NCBI GenBank assembly: GCA_009763385.1
Contig: CM019830.1
Location: forward strand, 94,428,649 to 94,492,648
Reading direction: 5' to 3'
Length of the DNA: 64,000 nt
From: Coix lacryma-jobi var. lacryma-jobi
Lineage: Eukaryota > Streptophyta > Magnoliopsida > Poales > Poaceae
The first letter of the stretch is position 1, and each line of letters begins with the position of its first letter. Shown piece after piece: positions 53,831-64,000 of the stretch. A program made the translations under genes and the position numbers. The notes under the pieces are model-generated. The model saw nothing but the letters and a program-made list of their open reading frames with translations, had not been told where the DNA came from and did no database searches.

Positions 53831-56566
53831 TCAATAGAAAGACATAGGGTGAGCATACGGTCCAACACTGGGGTTAGTGAAATAAGGGTAATACCAGTGT
53901 TGGGCCGGCTGCTCAAAAGAACGGTTAGCAGAAAAACCATTCCTAGCACGTCTACGAGGGAAGCGATCACCACGCTGAGAAAAACGTGGTCCGCTGGGGA
54001 AGAAGCGCTCACCGCGATACCCAAACTGCGGTGGGGGAAAGCGCTCAACAAAGCCTCCGCCACGGGGTCCGTTACCTGCAAAAGCAGGACCCCGTCGGGC
54101 ACGCTCTCTATGAGGTTTACGCCTAGGAGCCTGGGGCTCAACTGCTCTAGCGTCTCTCCTCGGAGCTCTCTCCTGCCTAGGCCTAACAAACTGAGGTGCT
54201 GGACCTCTAGGCCTAGTCTCCCTCCTCGGGGCTCTCATCTCCTGCCTAGGCCTGGGACCCTGACGTCCGGACCTAGCAGCTCTCCCTTGGGCCTTCGGTA
54301 CATGTCCACCATGAGCTGGATGGTACATGTCCGGGTTCTCCATCTCCCGAGCCCTGCGCGCCTCTCTCTTGCGCCGAAAGCAGAACTCGCTCAAGTGACC
54401 ATCTCTCCCACAAAAATCACACTGGTACCTCACCGCACGCAAAGGGGGTTGTTGGTAACCAGGGCTGTGGGTGTGGCTCACTTTGTCTTTGCCCTTCTGT
54501 GGCAACTCCTCACGAATGGGTGGCATAGCGTCAAGCTTGTTTCTGAGGTGGTTTGGCTTGGGTGCCCAAACTAGGTTCTTGGGAGGAGCTCTCGGGGGTT
54601 CCTCAACCACACCATCTTTGGTGATAGGCTTGGCTGGCTCTTTGAGTGGAAGCTTGGCAAGTTTGGGAGTAGTGGTGGAATTGGGCTTCTCACATGGGTT
54701 CAGACCACTAGACTCTCCAATCTTCCCAAAAGCTGAGAGATCAACACTCTGAGCAAAACCTACACCAGGGGCACCAACAGCTCGCTTGAATTGGGAGATC
54801 ATCATCCCGAGCTGCGGCTCACTACTGGAGACCCATGACAAGATGGACCGAAGGTATGTGTTTTCTTCTTCGGTTTGCATCTTGCCATGCTTCACATTGG
54901 CAATCTCCATCTCCAGGCCCTCACACAAAGCACACCTCGTGACACAAGTGCTATCTGAGCTGGCCTTGACTAAAGACTCAATCTTGGCATTCTTCTCTGC
55001 CAACTCAGTTTGCAAGACAGGACAAGTCTTGCACGCACCCAACAGCTGCGGCCTAGCACGGAGCTCATCCACCTCTCCAACCAACGCAGCATACTTACCT
55101 CTCAGAGTGAGAAGGTCAGTCATGTGCGCGGTGCACGACTCGCACTCCGCCTCCTCCGACACTACCACGGTGGACCGAGCGAACTCAAGCTCCTTCACCG
55201 TGTCCTCCCACTTCTGCCTAAACTCCTTGCGCTCTCTAGCGGCACGCCTAAGCAACTTATCTTGGCTAAGGAGGGCAGCAGTCAACTTCTCAACCTCGGA
55301 GGAAAGCTCATCGTAGGTGAGAGATACCTGGGAGGTGTCGTCATCGTCGTCGTTCCGAGGGGTACGCTCCGGCTCGCCGTCGACCTCATCGCCCAGCGCC
55401 ATGGTGCAGAAGCCGTCGTCGTCGGCGAAGAAGCAGAGGCCGTTCAGCTTGTCCTCGATCCTCTTCTTCTTCTCGGACTCGTCATCGCTCGAGCTGGCGG
55501 AGTCGTCATCCGAGCCGTCGACGTCGCTGAGCGTGGCGAAGAACGCGCGCTGCTCAGCTTGCTGCTTCTCCAAATACTTCTTCTTGATGTACTCTTTGTC
55601 GAAGCCGCCCCGTTTCTTGTGCCTTGGGGGGACGTGCTTCTCCTTGTACTTGGAGTCGCGCTTGCGCCCATGTTCGCCCTTGCCCAAGTGCTTGTTCTTC
55701 TTGGGGCAGTTAGCGATGAAGTGGTCGGGGTCGCCGCACTCGTAGCAGCCCGTGCGTCCTCCTCCGCGACGGCGGTTCATGCGGTTGTTGTGGAACCGCG
55801 AGAACCGGTTGGCGAGCAAAGCCAACTCGTCATCTCCCAAAGACTCCAGCTGGTCCTCTGTAATAGAAAAGAGAGAAGAAAGTGCAAAACCAGCTGAGGG
55901 GTTAGAGGAAGAGCCGGAAACCAAAACCATAGTCGGGCCAGAAGGATTCGCATAAGAAGCCCTCGACATGGCATCAATCTCACTGGACTTGAGCTTACTG
56001 AAGAGCTCGTCGCAGGTGAGGGTCTCATAGTTAGGCGATTCGATGATCGCCTGAACCTTGGAATCCCACACCGAACGGTCAAGAGTGTGCAAAAGCTTCA
56101 AAGCACGCTCATGATCGTCAAAAGGCAACTGCTCCTTGTTAGCTCTCATCCTGTTGACAATCACCTGAAAGCGAGCGAATAAACTTTCTATGCTCTCGCC
56201 AGGCTGATGTCGAAAGTTCTCATACTCTCTCTTGAACGACTCGTAGAGTCGGGTTTTGACTTGAGAGGTGCCCTCATGAAAACGCATGAGGGTGTCCCAG
56301 ATCTCCCAAGCCGTAGAGAGGTGAGAAACACGATCAAACTCACTCATGCTCAAACAAGAGAAAAGAGCATTACGGGCTCGGCTATTGGCATCGTGCTCAT
56401 CGATCTGCTGCTGAGTCACACGAGCAGCCAAGACCACGTAATCAGGGGAGTTGCAAATATCCCAGATGGAAGCGCCCAAACTCTGCAGATAGGCCGACAT
56501 ACGTATCTTCCAATACGCGTAGTTCATCCCATCGAAAAACGGCGGTTTGCCCACGCCGCGATCCAT
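53831..56566 (-). CDS. Intact Gag of copia element F
   Basis: 911 codons, starting MDRGVGKPPFFDG 50 bp after the primer site and ending HPMSFY. The UBN2-type capsid region is at residues about 5-200. The first knuckle CYECGDPDHFIANC is at 274-287. Lys/Arg-rich and acidic tracts span 295-412, and a coiled coil 415-580 carries CxxC pairs CESC, CKTC and CALC. The second knuckle CDFCGRDGHLSEFC is at 716-729, followed by an arginine-rich tail (731-880) with RPRQE/RR repeats. Gag of this size with two knuckles is typical for SIRE/Maximus elements. It packages element RNA into cytoplasmic particles. The frame is undamaged. Confidence 0.93.
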   Translation of the reverse strand: MDRGVGKPPFFDGMNYAYWKIRMSAYLQSLGASIWDICNSPDYVVLAARVTQQQIDEHDANSRARNALFSCLSMSEFDRVSHLSTAWEIWDTLMRFHEGTSQVKTRLYESFKREYENFRHQPGESIESLFARFQVIVNRMRANKEQLPFDDHERALKLLHTLDRSVWDSKVQAIIESPNYETLTCDELFSKLKSSEIDAMSRASYANPSGPTMVLVSGSSSNPSAGFALSSLFSITEDQLESLGDDELALLANRFSRFHNNRMNRRRGGGRTGCYECGDPDHFIANCPKKNKHLGKGEHGRKRDSKYKEKHVPPRHKKRGGFDKEYIKKKYLEKQQAEQRAFFATLSDVDGSDDDSASSSDDESEKKKRIEDKLNGLCFFADDDGFCTMALGDEVDGEPERTPRNDDDDDTSQVSLTYDELSSEVEKLTAALLSQDKLLRRAARERKEFRQKWEDTVKELEFARSTVVVSEEAECESCTAHMTDLLTLRGKYAALVGEVDELRARPQLLGACKTCPVLQTELAEKNAKIESLVKASSDSTCVTRCALCEGLEMEIANVKHGKMQTEEENTYLRSILSWVSSSEPQLGMMISQFKRAVGAPGVGFAQSVDLSAFGKIGESSGLNPCEKPNSTTTPKLAKLPLKEPAKPITKDGVVEEPPRAPPKNLVWAPKPNHLRNKLDAMPPIREELPQKGKDKVSHTHSPGYQQPPLRAVRYQCDFCGRDGHLSEFCFRRKREARRAREMENPDMYHPAHGGHVPKAQGRAARSGRQGPRPRQEMRAPRRETRPRGPAPQFVRPRQERAPRRDARAVEPQAPRRKPHRERARRGPAFAGNGPRGGGFVERFPPPQFGYRGERFFPSGPRFSQRGDRFPRRRARNGFSANRSFEQPAQHWYYPYFTNPSVGPYAHPMSFY

Positions 56567-56615
56567 GTCGCCTTCGGTGGATCTGGAACCGGCTAAGGTG
56601 GAAGATCCTTAATCC

Positions 56616-56627
56616 GCTCTGATACCA
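56616..56627 (-). promoter_or_regulatory. Primer binding site of copia F (initiator Met-tRNA)
   Basis: On the minus strand TGGTATCAGAGC lies two bases after the 5' LTR. It sets the minus orientation of the element. Confidence 0.92.
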
Positions 56628-56629
56628 AT

Positions 56630-58611
56630 TGAAGGACCGAGAAGCTACCCGAAAGCGACCAGAGGGGGGGTGAATGGGAGCTTCAAAATTTCCTTACGGA
56701 AACTAGATGCGACTATCCCAAACTCAACCCCAAAAGCGAACCCTAGAGCTTGCTAATGTCCACGACCCTAGATGTAGGGTGGATGCTTCCACGAAGCACA
56801 GCGGGACACTAGACAACCCTAGAAAGCCAACGCAAAAGACAAAACTCGAGTCCAATCAAGAACGAACGAACCGCGAACGAAACGGCGCGAAACTGGATCG
56901 ACCGGACTCTGCCTGCGTCCAGTCAGCTGGGACCGGACGCGTCCGGTCAGCCAAAAACCGGTTTTGGACCTCTCTGGAACTGACCGGACGCAGTGACTGC
57001 GAGCGTCCGGTCGATCCCCGTGCGTCCGTTCACAAGCACGTTCGAGTGGTGAACAGGACTATGGGCGAGTCCGGTCACCACTAAACTCCAGCGTCCGGTC
57101 AGAGCAAAAACCAGAACACGCTCAAACCTTCAACGACCGGACGCGTCCGGTCAAGTCGTGACCAGCGTCCGGTCACCCCGAAACTGCACTGAACCTCCGG
57201 CGATTCAACCCGATCTCCTCCGAATCAAGTGCTCTAGGCTTGGGATTCGATCTGAGGAGTCACAAGGAGGTTAGTGAGCTATCTCTAAGAGATCATGGCT
57301 TGAACCTAACTCCAAATCGGTGAATCGAAGGAATTCGGGGGAAGGAAGAAAAAGAGACCCGAAACTAAAACTTGATCGATCTCCTAGACCGTGAGGTTAG
57401 AGATGATTTCTTTCGGTGGAAAGAAGTGCCTCACGATCTAGAACAACTCAGTTCAAACGGAATCGCAAAAGATGAACCGAGCACAAAGATCAAGCGACGG
57501 GAAAACTCAAGGCACAAAGCAATCCGCGAAGAACATGATGAACATGAAATCAAAACGCGAATTGACACCAAGAGATGGGATCCAAGGTGAGGATACAGCC
57601 TCACTTCCTCGAATCAACAGTACACAGAGTGGAGTTTCTCTGCGGATCTCAACTAGCTAAAGCAGGGGATGGGAGAGTGGAAACCCTAGCAAATGAAGGC
57701 ACTAACTGAAATAGCTAAAACTGAGATGGGGAGGAGGGTGTCTCCCCTAGACTACTTATACTAACCTAGCCTAAGCCTATTTCCTACTCTACCCCTCTCT
57801 ACTCTAATTACAGAGCGGGCCAGGAAAACCCTAAGGCTAATCTGGTCCACCCGCTGGTGGTAGGTAGATCCGACGGCCACGCCCGCACGGTCTTCCGTGT
57901 CGCCTCCACGCAACCTTCAGATCGCCGCCACGTGCCGCCACCACTCTGCACCCCCGGTTTTGTGGCCCAAACCGGGAAACCAGCCTTTTCCATCAGCCCC
58001 CGGTTTTGAGGCCCAAACCGGGAAACCAGCCTCCAGCCCGAGTTTTGTGGCCCAAACTCGGAAACCCGCAGCGCCCGAGTTTTGAGGCCCAAACTCGGAA
58101 ACCGGCCCACGCCCAGGTTTTGAGGCTCAACCTGGAAACCGTCACGCCCAGGTTTTGTGGCTCAACCTGGAAACCCAGCACTCAGGTTTTGAGGCCCAAA
58201 CCTGGAAACCGTCCACCGTTGGTTTTTCCCGGGCTCTACCAACAAACCGGCGTCGTAGAGGGGATGCACCGCCTGTGCACCCCTTCCACCGACATGATCG
58301 CACTTCTCCGCTTGTCGCTGTCGCAGGCTGCCAGCCACCACAGCTGATCCTCCGGCCTCCAGTCCATCAGTCCAAGTCCACGTCCGCCCTTCACCGTCCG
58401 ATACATGGGCATGGCACGTTCGCCGCACGGCACGCCCATCCTTCATCGCGCCCGGTCCATCGGCACGGCACGTCGCAACTTGACCTTCACCTGCCATCGA
58501 CCACTGTCTCCGTGCTCGACACCTGCACAACACAAGCCAAAGAGCATGCGCATCATCTCCGTTGACAATCACTCATCACACAGAGACTCGGCATACACCC
58601 ATGTATCCGCA
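56630..58611 (-). repeat. 5' LTR of copia F
   Basis: 1,982 bp, the same length as the 3' LTR. Differences are single-base changes, mostly transitions, with no indels seen. The stem-loop array is at 57952-58205. Confidence 0.92.
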
Positions 58612-58616
58612 TCCAC

Positions 58617-60384
58617 CACTAAAATGGCACTTAGCATGGATAGACAGGAAATCAACCAAGTGCTAAATCAAGTATAAAAGGTGAACTACCCCTAGCAAAG
58701 TTTAATCATCATGCAATAGAATGAAGCATGAACTTGTGTTATTTTCAAATTTTTATTGGAGATTGCAGCGGTATTAACACAAGTTCATATTAAAAGCATG
58801 TGATTGCGAGAGGTTAAAAACATGGTCATTGCCTAACTTTTCAACCGGGCTAAGCCTATGCAATAAAAGCAATCAGAAGCTTGAAGCACCGGTTTCGGTC
58901 TTACACTACACGGCTCAAGTTTAACTCAAAAGTGCAATGAGAAACAGTCTCGATACCGTGAGGTGCTGACACATGCAATCCCATCTCGATCTTTTCAATT
59001 CACTTAGACTTGGATCAAATTTTAGCACAAGGTAAATATGAACAATCCAAGCAAGTGAATGACTTAATGCAAGAGACATAGCAACTTAGCATACAAAAAA
59101 TAGCACAAGTGATCTCAACACATCCTACCCATGCTAGTTGCCAATCTCAATGGTGAACAAATTAAAGGTTTCATAGTTGATTAATCAAGTTCACCATTTG
59201 CAAAAATAGCTTAGCTTATAACATGTATCAAGTGATCAAAAAGAGCCTAAGCTACAAGCACCATCATGAATAAACAGGACATACCAAAAAGAGCATAGTC
59301 TCATTCTCATTGCTCTAACATGAAGCTCTAAAATGCACTAAAATACATGATGAAATGCATGCAAAAGCTAGTCTATCAAAGACCAAGAAAAACTATCCTA
59401 AAAAGGAAAACCCAAAACAAAAGGGTATCGGAGAAGTCAAACTAAGATACAACAGGCAAAATGCTTCCCCAACTAAAAGGGAAACACATATCAAACTCAC
59501 AAGCGAAGAGCCAGGAAACGCTCAAGCGACAGCCAGCAAAATCCACATCGAAAAGACCACACAACAAAAAGAGGTCATGGAAGAAGAGTACCAAAACCCG
59601 AACTCAGAAGTGTGTCGGAGGTACCTCATGAAGCGCATGACCGCCTGCTGGTGTGATACCCGAGGGGACGCCTGAATCTGCTGAACTTCGGGGCGCCTGC
59701 CTCGCCGAAGTCATCTACCCCTCGCCTGATGCTGTCGCTCCCACAGGTGCAGCTAGTGCTCGTAGGAGATGCTTCTCGAACGGAACCCCAAGTCGTGGAA
59801 GAAGTGGGATCGGGTCTGTGAGCCGAAATGCCCTCTCTAGGCTCCTGTTCTCCTGCAAACTCAAAAGCAGAAGAGAACACAAGGCATCGTCTCGTCTATT
59901 GTGACCTCAAGGTCTCCACGAAAACGGTTAGTCACATAATAAGCATAAGGTGAACTCTCAACAAACAAGAGGTCTACCTAAGAATGATACCGCAAGGAGA
60001 TCTGAATTCATTCTAGACATGACTATCATGCAAGAGGATAAAGCACTATATAGCAAAATGCAGCCTAGAGACATGATCAACCCAAACACAGCCTAAACCT
60101 CAACACATGCTACAATGCAAGATAATGATAGCAATAGATCCAAAAGCATGTACCATGATAAAATTGTGGAAAGGCTAGTGCTCAAACTAATCATATCAAC
60201 AGGATACATGTAGCTAACCAAAACTAGCACTTGAAAAGTGATACCTAATGAACATCATACATCCACAAGTAAAGCTCATGGAGAAGAATGGTAAAGCATG
60301 GCATAATGTTCATGAGGATCACAGACTAGCATGAAAAGTGGAATAGCCACCAAAACTATACACAAGACTAGCATGACATGATAT
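58617..60384 (-). other. Copia D internal region, second part
   Basis: This continues D after F and one TCCAC copy. The part to about 59450 is the AT-rich 3' region also found in F (49800-50600) and A. Then come pol scraps (59464-59940), then about 440 bp (59941-60384) without recognisable coding content. GATAT (60380-60384) is the candidate target duplication of K. Confidence 0.65.
59464..59940 (-). pseudogene. Rearranged pol scraps of copia D
   Basis: On the minus strand the end of pol (like GVCFPF) is recognisable at about 59465-59495. It is joined at about 59510 to the part matching F 51030-51240 (early RNase H region), so the middle of RNase H is missing. From about 59690 the sequence matches the integrase-RT linker (the VTFDET area near 59890). 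Reverse transcriptase itself is absent. At least two internal deletions are needed to explain this order. Confidence 0.6.
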
Positions 60385-62208
60385 TGAAGGACCAAAAGTG
60401 CTACCAGAAAGCGACCAGAGGGGGGTGAATGGGAGCTTCAATTTTCCTTTCGGAAATTTGTGGCCACTGTCCCGAAAACCAACCCCAAGAGCAAACCCTA
60501 GAGCTCGTAAGTGTCCACGACCCTAGAGATAGGGTGGATGCTTCCGAGAAGCACAACGAGACACTATACGACTCTAGAAACCCAACGCAAAAAGCTGGAA
60601 ATCAAAACCGACAACGGAGGAGCGAATCTCGAAAGAAACAGCACAAAATAGCAATGACCGGACTCACCCTGCGTCCGGTCAACACCCACCGGACGCGTCC
60701 GGTCGAGCAAAAACCAATTTGGGAGCTTACTGTTTCTGACCGGACTCTTGATAGAGGTGCGTCCGGTCAGATGTCCAGCGTCCGGTCAGAGAGAGACAAA
60801 AATAGTGAACAGTGTGACAGTCGAGTCCGGTCACTAAGCAGAGGGAGCGTCCGATCAGTCACAGAAAATCTTCGCGTGACATTCAACCACCGGACGCGTC
60901 CGGTCGGTGTGGTGACAGCATCCGGTCACCCCGACTCAGCACCGTTTGTCCAACGATTCAACTCGATCTCACCCAAAACGAAACCTCTAGGGTTCAAACT
61001 TGGTGTGATGAGTTACAAGGAGGATAGTGAGCTACTCCTAGGAGATCATGGCTCGAACCTATCTCCAAATCGATGAATCAAACAAATTCGGGGGAAGGAT
61101 GAAAAACTTGACCCGAAATGAAAATCAACCGATCTACTTGCTCGTGAGGTTAGAGGAGAATTCCTTTGGTGGAAAGAAGTGCCTCATGATCTAGAAGATC
61201 TCTGTTCAAACGGAATCGCAAAAGACGCACCGAGTAGAGAGATCGATCAACGTGAAAAACGTGGAGAAAAGCAACCCGCGAAGAACACGAACAAAACGTG
61301 AATCACAGCCACAAATTTGCAACCGTGTGGCTACCACACGGTACAACAGTGAGATTACGGTCTCACTTCCTCAAAATCTCATGGACACAGAGGTATTGTT
61401 CTCTTCTCTGTGGAACTTAGTTTGCTACAGCAGGGGATGGGGAGAGCAGGAAACCCTAGAAGCAAAAGAGCAAGTGACTGAGATAAATGGGGAGGTGGGT
61501 GTCTCCCCCTACTTATCCTAATTCTAATTCCCACTCTACCCCTAACTAATTACAGAGCGAACCAGCTAAACCCTAGGGTTATTCTGGACCAACTCGTGGT
61601 AGGTGGTGATCCGACGGTCACGCCCGCAAAACTGGTAGCGTTGCCTCGACGCTACCTCACCGATTGCCGCCACGTGCCGCCACCGCTCTGCTTGTCCTTT
61701 TCCCGGACGTCGCACCGCCGGTTTTGTGGCCCAAACCAGGAAACCAGCCTTCACAGCCAACCCCCAGTTTTGAGACCCAAACCGGCAAACCAGCCAACCA
61801 TCACCTGAGTTTTGTGGCCCAAACTCAGAAACCCGCAGCACCAAGGTTTTGAGGCCCAAACCTGGAAACCGTCCTCAGCCCGAGTTTTGTGGCCGAAACT
61901 CGAAAACCATCAGCACCCAGGTTTTGAGGCCCAAACCTGTAAACCGTCCACTCGGTGGTTTTTCTTCGGCTCCACCACCAAACCGAGCCGTAGAAGGGAT
62001 GCACCTCCCGTGCACCCCATTCACCCGCAAGTCTCTGCTCGTCGCTGTCCCAGGCTGTCAGCCACCACAGCTGATCCTCCGGCCACCGGTCCCTCAGTCC
62101 AAGCCTCACGTCCGCCCTTCGCCACTCTCAGTCCATCGGCACGGCACGTCTCTACTTGACCTTCACCTTGCCTTTGATCACTGTATCCGTGCTCGACACC
62201 TGCACAAC
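60385..62208 (-). repeat. LTR K (family of A and F), interrupted by H
   Basis: On the plus strand it begins TGAAGGACCAAAAGTGC and follows the F LTR in order: CCGGACGCGTCCGG cluster (about 60655-60930), TCTCCCC...ACTTATCC area, six-unit stem-loop array (61717-61940), then GTGCTCGACACCTGCACAAC. There it stops, about 80 bp before the expected end, because H starts. No primer site lies to its left, so it is the left-hand (3') LTR of a minus-strand element, or a solo LTR; the rest is outside the window. Confidence 0.75.
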
Positions 62209-64000
62209 TGAGAACATATATGATGAATGATTGACAATGATGAGGAAGGTTTGAGGCTTTTCCCGGTTTAGTCCATATCTCGCTACGAGCTTAATGTTTA
62301 TGACTAACCGGTGGTATTGAGTTGTGGTGTTTCTGTGTTGGTGTGCGTGTGCAACATGCGTCTCTTGGCTGTGTTGATGTGCAGGTGTTGAGCTTGGATA
62401 CAGTGGTCGATGGCGAGGTGAAGGTCAAGTAGAGACGTGTCGTGCCGATGGACCGGGATCGGTGAAGGATGGGCGTGCCGTGCGGCGGACGTGCCATGCC
62501 GATGTACCTAGAGCGGTGAAGGGCGGACGTGAGGCTTGGACCGACGGACCAGAGGGCCAGAGGACCAGCTGTGGTAGCTGGCACGTAGCATCGGCGAGCA
62601 GCAACACATGGGGATGTGCGATGCATCGGCCGAGTCTGGAGGAAGACGATGGCGTCGTGGCACTTGGCGGGAGGTCGGACACGGGCTTGCGTGCGGCGCA
62701 AGTGCCGTCGGCCGAGTCAAGAAGGAAGGCGAAGGCGTTGTGCCCGGCGTGGAGGCTGGACATGCATCGGCATCGGTGCCGGTGGTCGGGGTGTGAGAAC
62801 CAAATTCCGTCTACGGTGCGGGTTCGGTAGCTGAGCCTCAAAAAGCTACCATCGACGGTTTCTGAGTTTGGGCCTCAAAACTCGGGTGGCCGGTTTCCGA
62901 GTTTGGGCCACAAAACTCGGGATGGACAGTTTCCAGGTTTGGGCCTCAAAACCTGGGCTCGCGGGTTTCCGAGTTTGGGCCTCAAAACTCGGGGTGGACG
63001 GTTTCTAGGTTTGGGCCTCAAAACCTGGGCTGGCAGGTTTCCCGGTTTGGGCCTCAAAACCGGGGGAAGGTCCAAAAGGACGGTCGACGCGTGGCGGCCC
63101 CGAGAGGCTTGCGTTGTGGCGAAGCTATCGGTGAAGCTTGCGTCGAGGCGAAGCGAAGGATGAGAAGGCGCGTGGCCGTCGGATGGAAACTGCCAGAGTT
63201 GGATGGTTTTACCCCTAGGGGGTATCTGGGTTAGTACTTCATGTTAGGGCGTTTGTGTCATTTGGACGTGCGCCTATATATAGATGAAGGGGCTGTGTTG
63301 GACAGCCATCCTTGGACGGTGTCTCTCTCATTTTGTGCTTGTGAGGGAAGGCTAGGGTTAGAGGAGAGTTGGCTCTTGTTCTTGGGCTTTTTGCCATCCA
63401 AGCTTTGTGTTGCTAGGATTGGCTTGTAGCCCGACACCGAGTGCTTAATCAATCATCCATTCCTCTGAATCCAAGGATCAAATTCGTGGTTTAATTCGCG
63501 TTTTGAATTTGTTCTTCACGTTCTTCTTTTCTCCACGATTTTCCCCTCACTCGATCTCCCTCTACGCTGCGTCTTTTGCGATTCCGTTTGAATCAACTTA
63601 TTCTTTGAAGTGAGGAGAACATTTCCACCGGAGGAATTCATCTCTACCCTCACGAACAAGTAGATCGGGTCAAAATCGTTTTTGTTCTTCGTTCTTCCCC
63701 TTTTCTAGTGTTCTTCAGATTTCTCATGGATTAGTTGGATTGAAGCGATGATATCCTAGGATTAGCTTCCCAACACGTAGAAGAACACTTGGGAGAAGTT
63801 TGGTTGCAGCTCCATTCGATTTGGTGAGGATCCAATCGATTTTGGTTTTGTCCCGTGGCGTTTTTGGGGGTTCTGGGCAGTGGCGGACTGTCCCCCCCCC
63901 CCCCCCGTCATGGACTGTTCGCGAGTCGGGGTTCCAGCCGGAAAGTGGCTGTTTGCCTCGGTGCTTTTCCCCTCAGGTGACTGGCGGACAGTCCGCTAGT
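62209..64000 (+). repeat. 5' LTR or solo LTR H (family of B and D), plus strand, cut by window end
   Basis: It starts TGAGAACATATATGATG at 62209; the preceding ACAAC (62204-62208) is the candidate target duplication. It follows the reverse complement of the D LTR closely. The stem-loop array is at 62826-63065 (seven units including GGTAGCT/AGCTACC). The TATA box CCTATATATAG is at 63273-63283. A CGGACTGTCC / CGGACAGTCCG palindrome cluster starts at 63885, with a run of 15 C where the related D LTR has none. It is the innermost and therefore latest insertion on this branch. Confidence 0.82.
63273..63283 (+). promoter_or_regulatory. TATA box in LTR H
   Basis: CCTATATATAG lies about 1,065 bp from the LTR start and is preceded by GGACGTGCG. 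The same box and flank occur in D (44270-44290, minus). Confidence 0.65.

Larger units (their letters stand above)
46819..58611 (-). mobile_element. Ty1/copia element F (SIRE/Maximus), full-length, young, minus strand
   Basis: The target duplication is TCCAC (46814-46818, 58612-58616). Both LTRs are 1,982 bp with about 18 differences seen (0.9%). Total length is 11,793 bp. On the minus strand: LTR, Met-tRNA primer site, intact gag, protease-integrase, RT-RNase H, 1.8 kb untranslated region, polypurine tract and LTR. The only break in pol is one extra base in a homopolymer at 52685-52691. At a commonly used grass rate the LTR difference gives about 0.3-0.4 million years. F is the best preserved autonomous-type element here and a close relative of A. 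Confidence 0.93.
42869..60384 (-). mobile_element. Ty1/copia element D (family of B and H), minus strand, deletion derivative, split by F and K
   Basis: The visible parts are the 3' LTR (42869-45320), the internal region 45321-46818, and after F the region 58617-60384, where LTR K begins. Its 5' LTR, primer site and gag would be to the right of K/H, outside the window. The internal part holds the stem-loop array expected near the polypurine tract and scraps of pol. RNase H is internally deleted, and RT and integrase are missing, so D is not autonomous. Confidence 0.78.

Noticed and set aside
54471..55897. Plus-strand ORFs up to 295 codons opposite F gag
   Set aside because: They mirror the intact gag on the other strand, have no known domain and are not conserved opposite gag in A or B.
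60385..62208. 5' LTR of element D
   Set aside because: Its sequence belongs to the A/F family, not to D's LTR family, and no primer binding site adjoins it on the left.

Overview
The window is a plant nuclear repeat region made of LTR retrotransposons nested inside one another. I found no host gene, rRNA, tRNA or CRISPR array. The element types suggest a grass (Poaceae), probably panicoid: SIRE/Maximus-type Ty1/copia elements with 2 to 2.5 kb LTRs, and Tat-type Ty3/gypsy elements with an antisense 'putative gypsy type transposon' ORF. The species call is inference.

The nesting can be read from 5-bp target site duplications (TSDs) and TG...CA ends. Left edge: the 3' end of a Tat-type gypsy element (G1, 1-2044) sits in a broken Athila-like ORF (2045-3461, minus). 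Next is a minus-strand copia element E (LTR ending at 4802, pol 4970-8285, gag 8283-10589), which carries a 547-bp hAT-like MITE (8615-9161, 8-bp TSD AATACCAC). Plus-strand copia B starts at 10590 inside E's gag. B is split three times. Gypsy G2 (11002-27082, TSD GTGTG) lies in its 5' LTR, the gag-only copia C (32562-42223, TSD ACCGC) in its integrase, and minus-strand copia D (42869 onward) before its reverse transcriptase. G2's own 5' LTR holds the full copia A (11218-23040, TSD TGGCC). D holds the nearly intact copia F (46819-58611, minus, TSD TCCAC) and another LTR, K (60385-62208). K is interrupted by LTR H (62209 onward, plus), which runs off the window. The deepest path is E<B<D<K<H.

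Coding capacity is mixed. F has an open 911-codon gag and an open pol apart from one extra base in an A/T homopolymer. C has only an open 603-codon gag, with a 3 kb non-coding remainder, and its two 2,411-bp LTRs differ at only three positions that I could find. That makes C a recent gag-only (TR-GAG-like) element that would need proteins in trans. A, B, D, E, G1 and G2 are damaged. Several of their premature stops are TAG where a sister copy has CAG.

The most unusual structure lies in the non-coding parts. The copia LTRs of families A/F/K and B/D/H carry tandem stem-loops with an almost constant loop and stems that change on both sides together. A second, unrelated covarying stem-loop array lies upstream of the polypurine tract. 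A third layer is a cluster of short palindromes whose core differs between related LTRs. Separately, the antisense proteins of both gypsy copies begin with a near copy of the histone H3 tail (ARSKQTAR versus ARTKQTAR).
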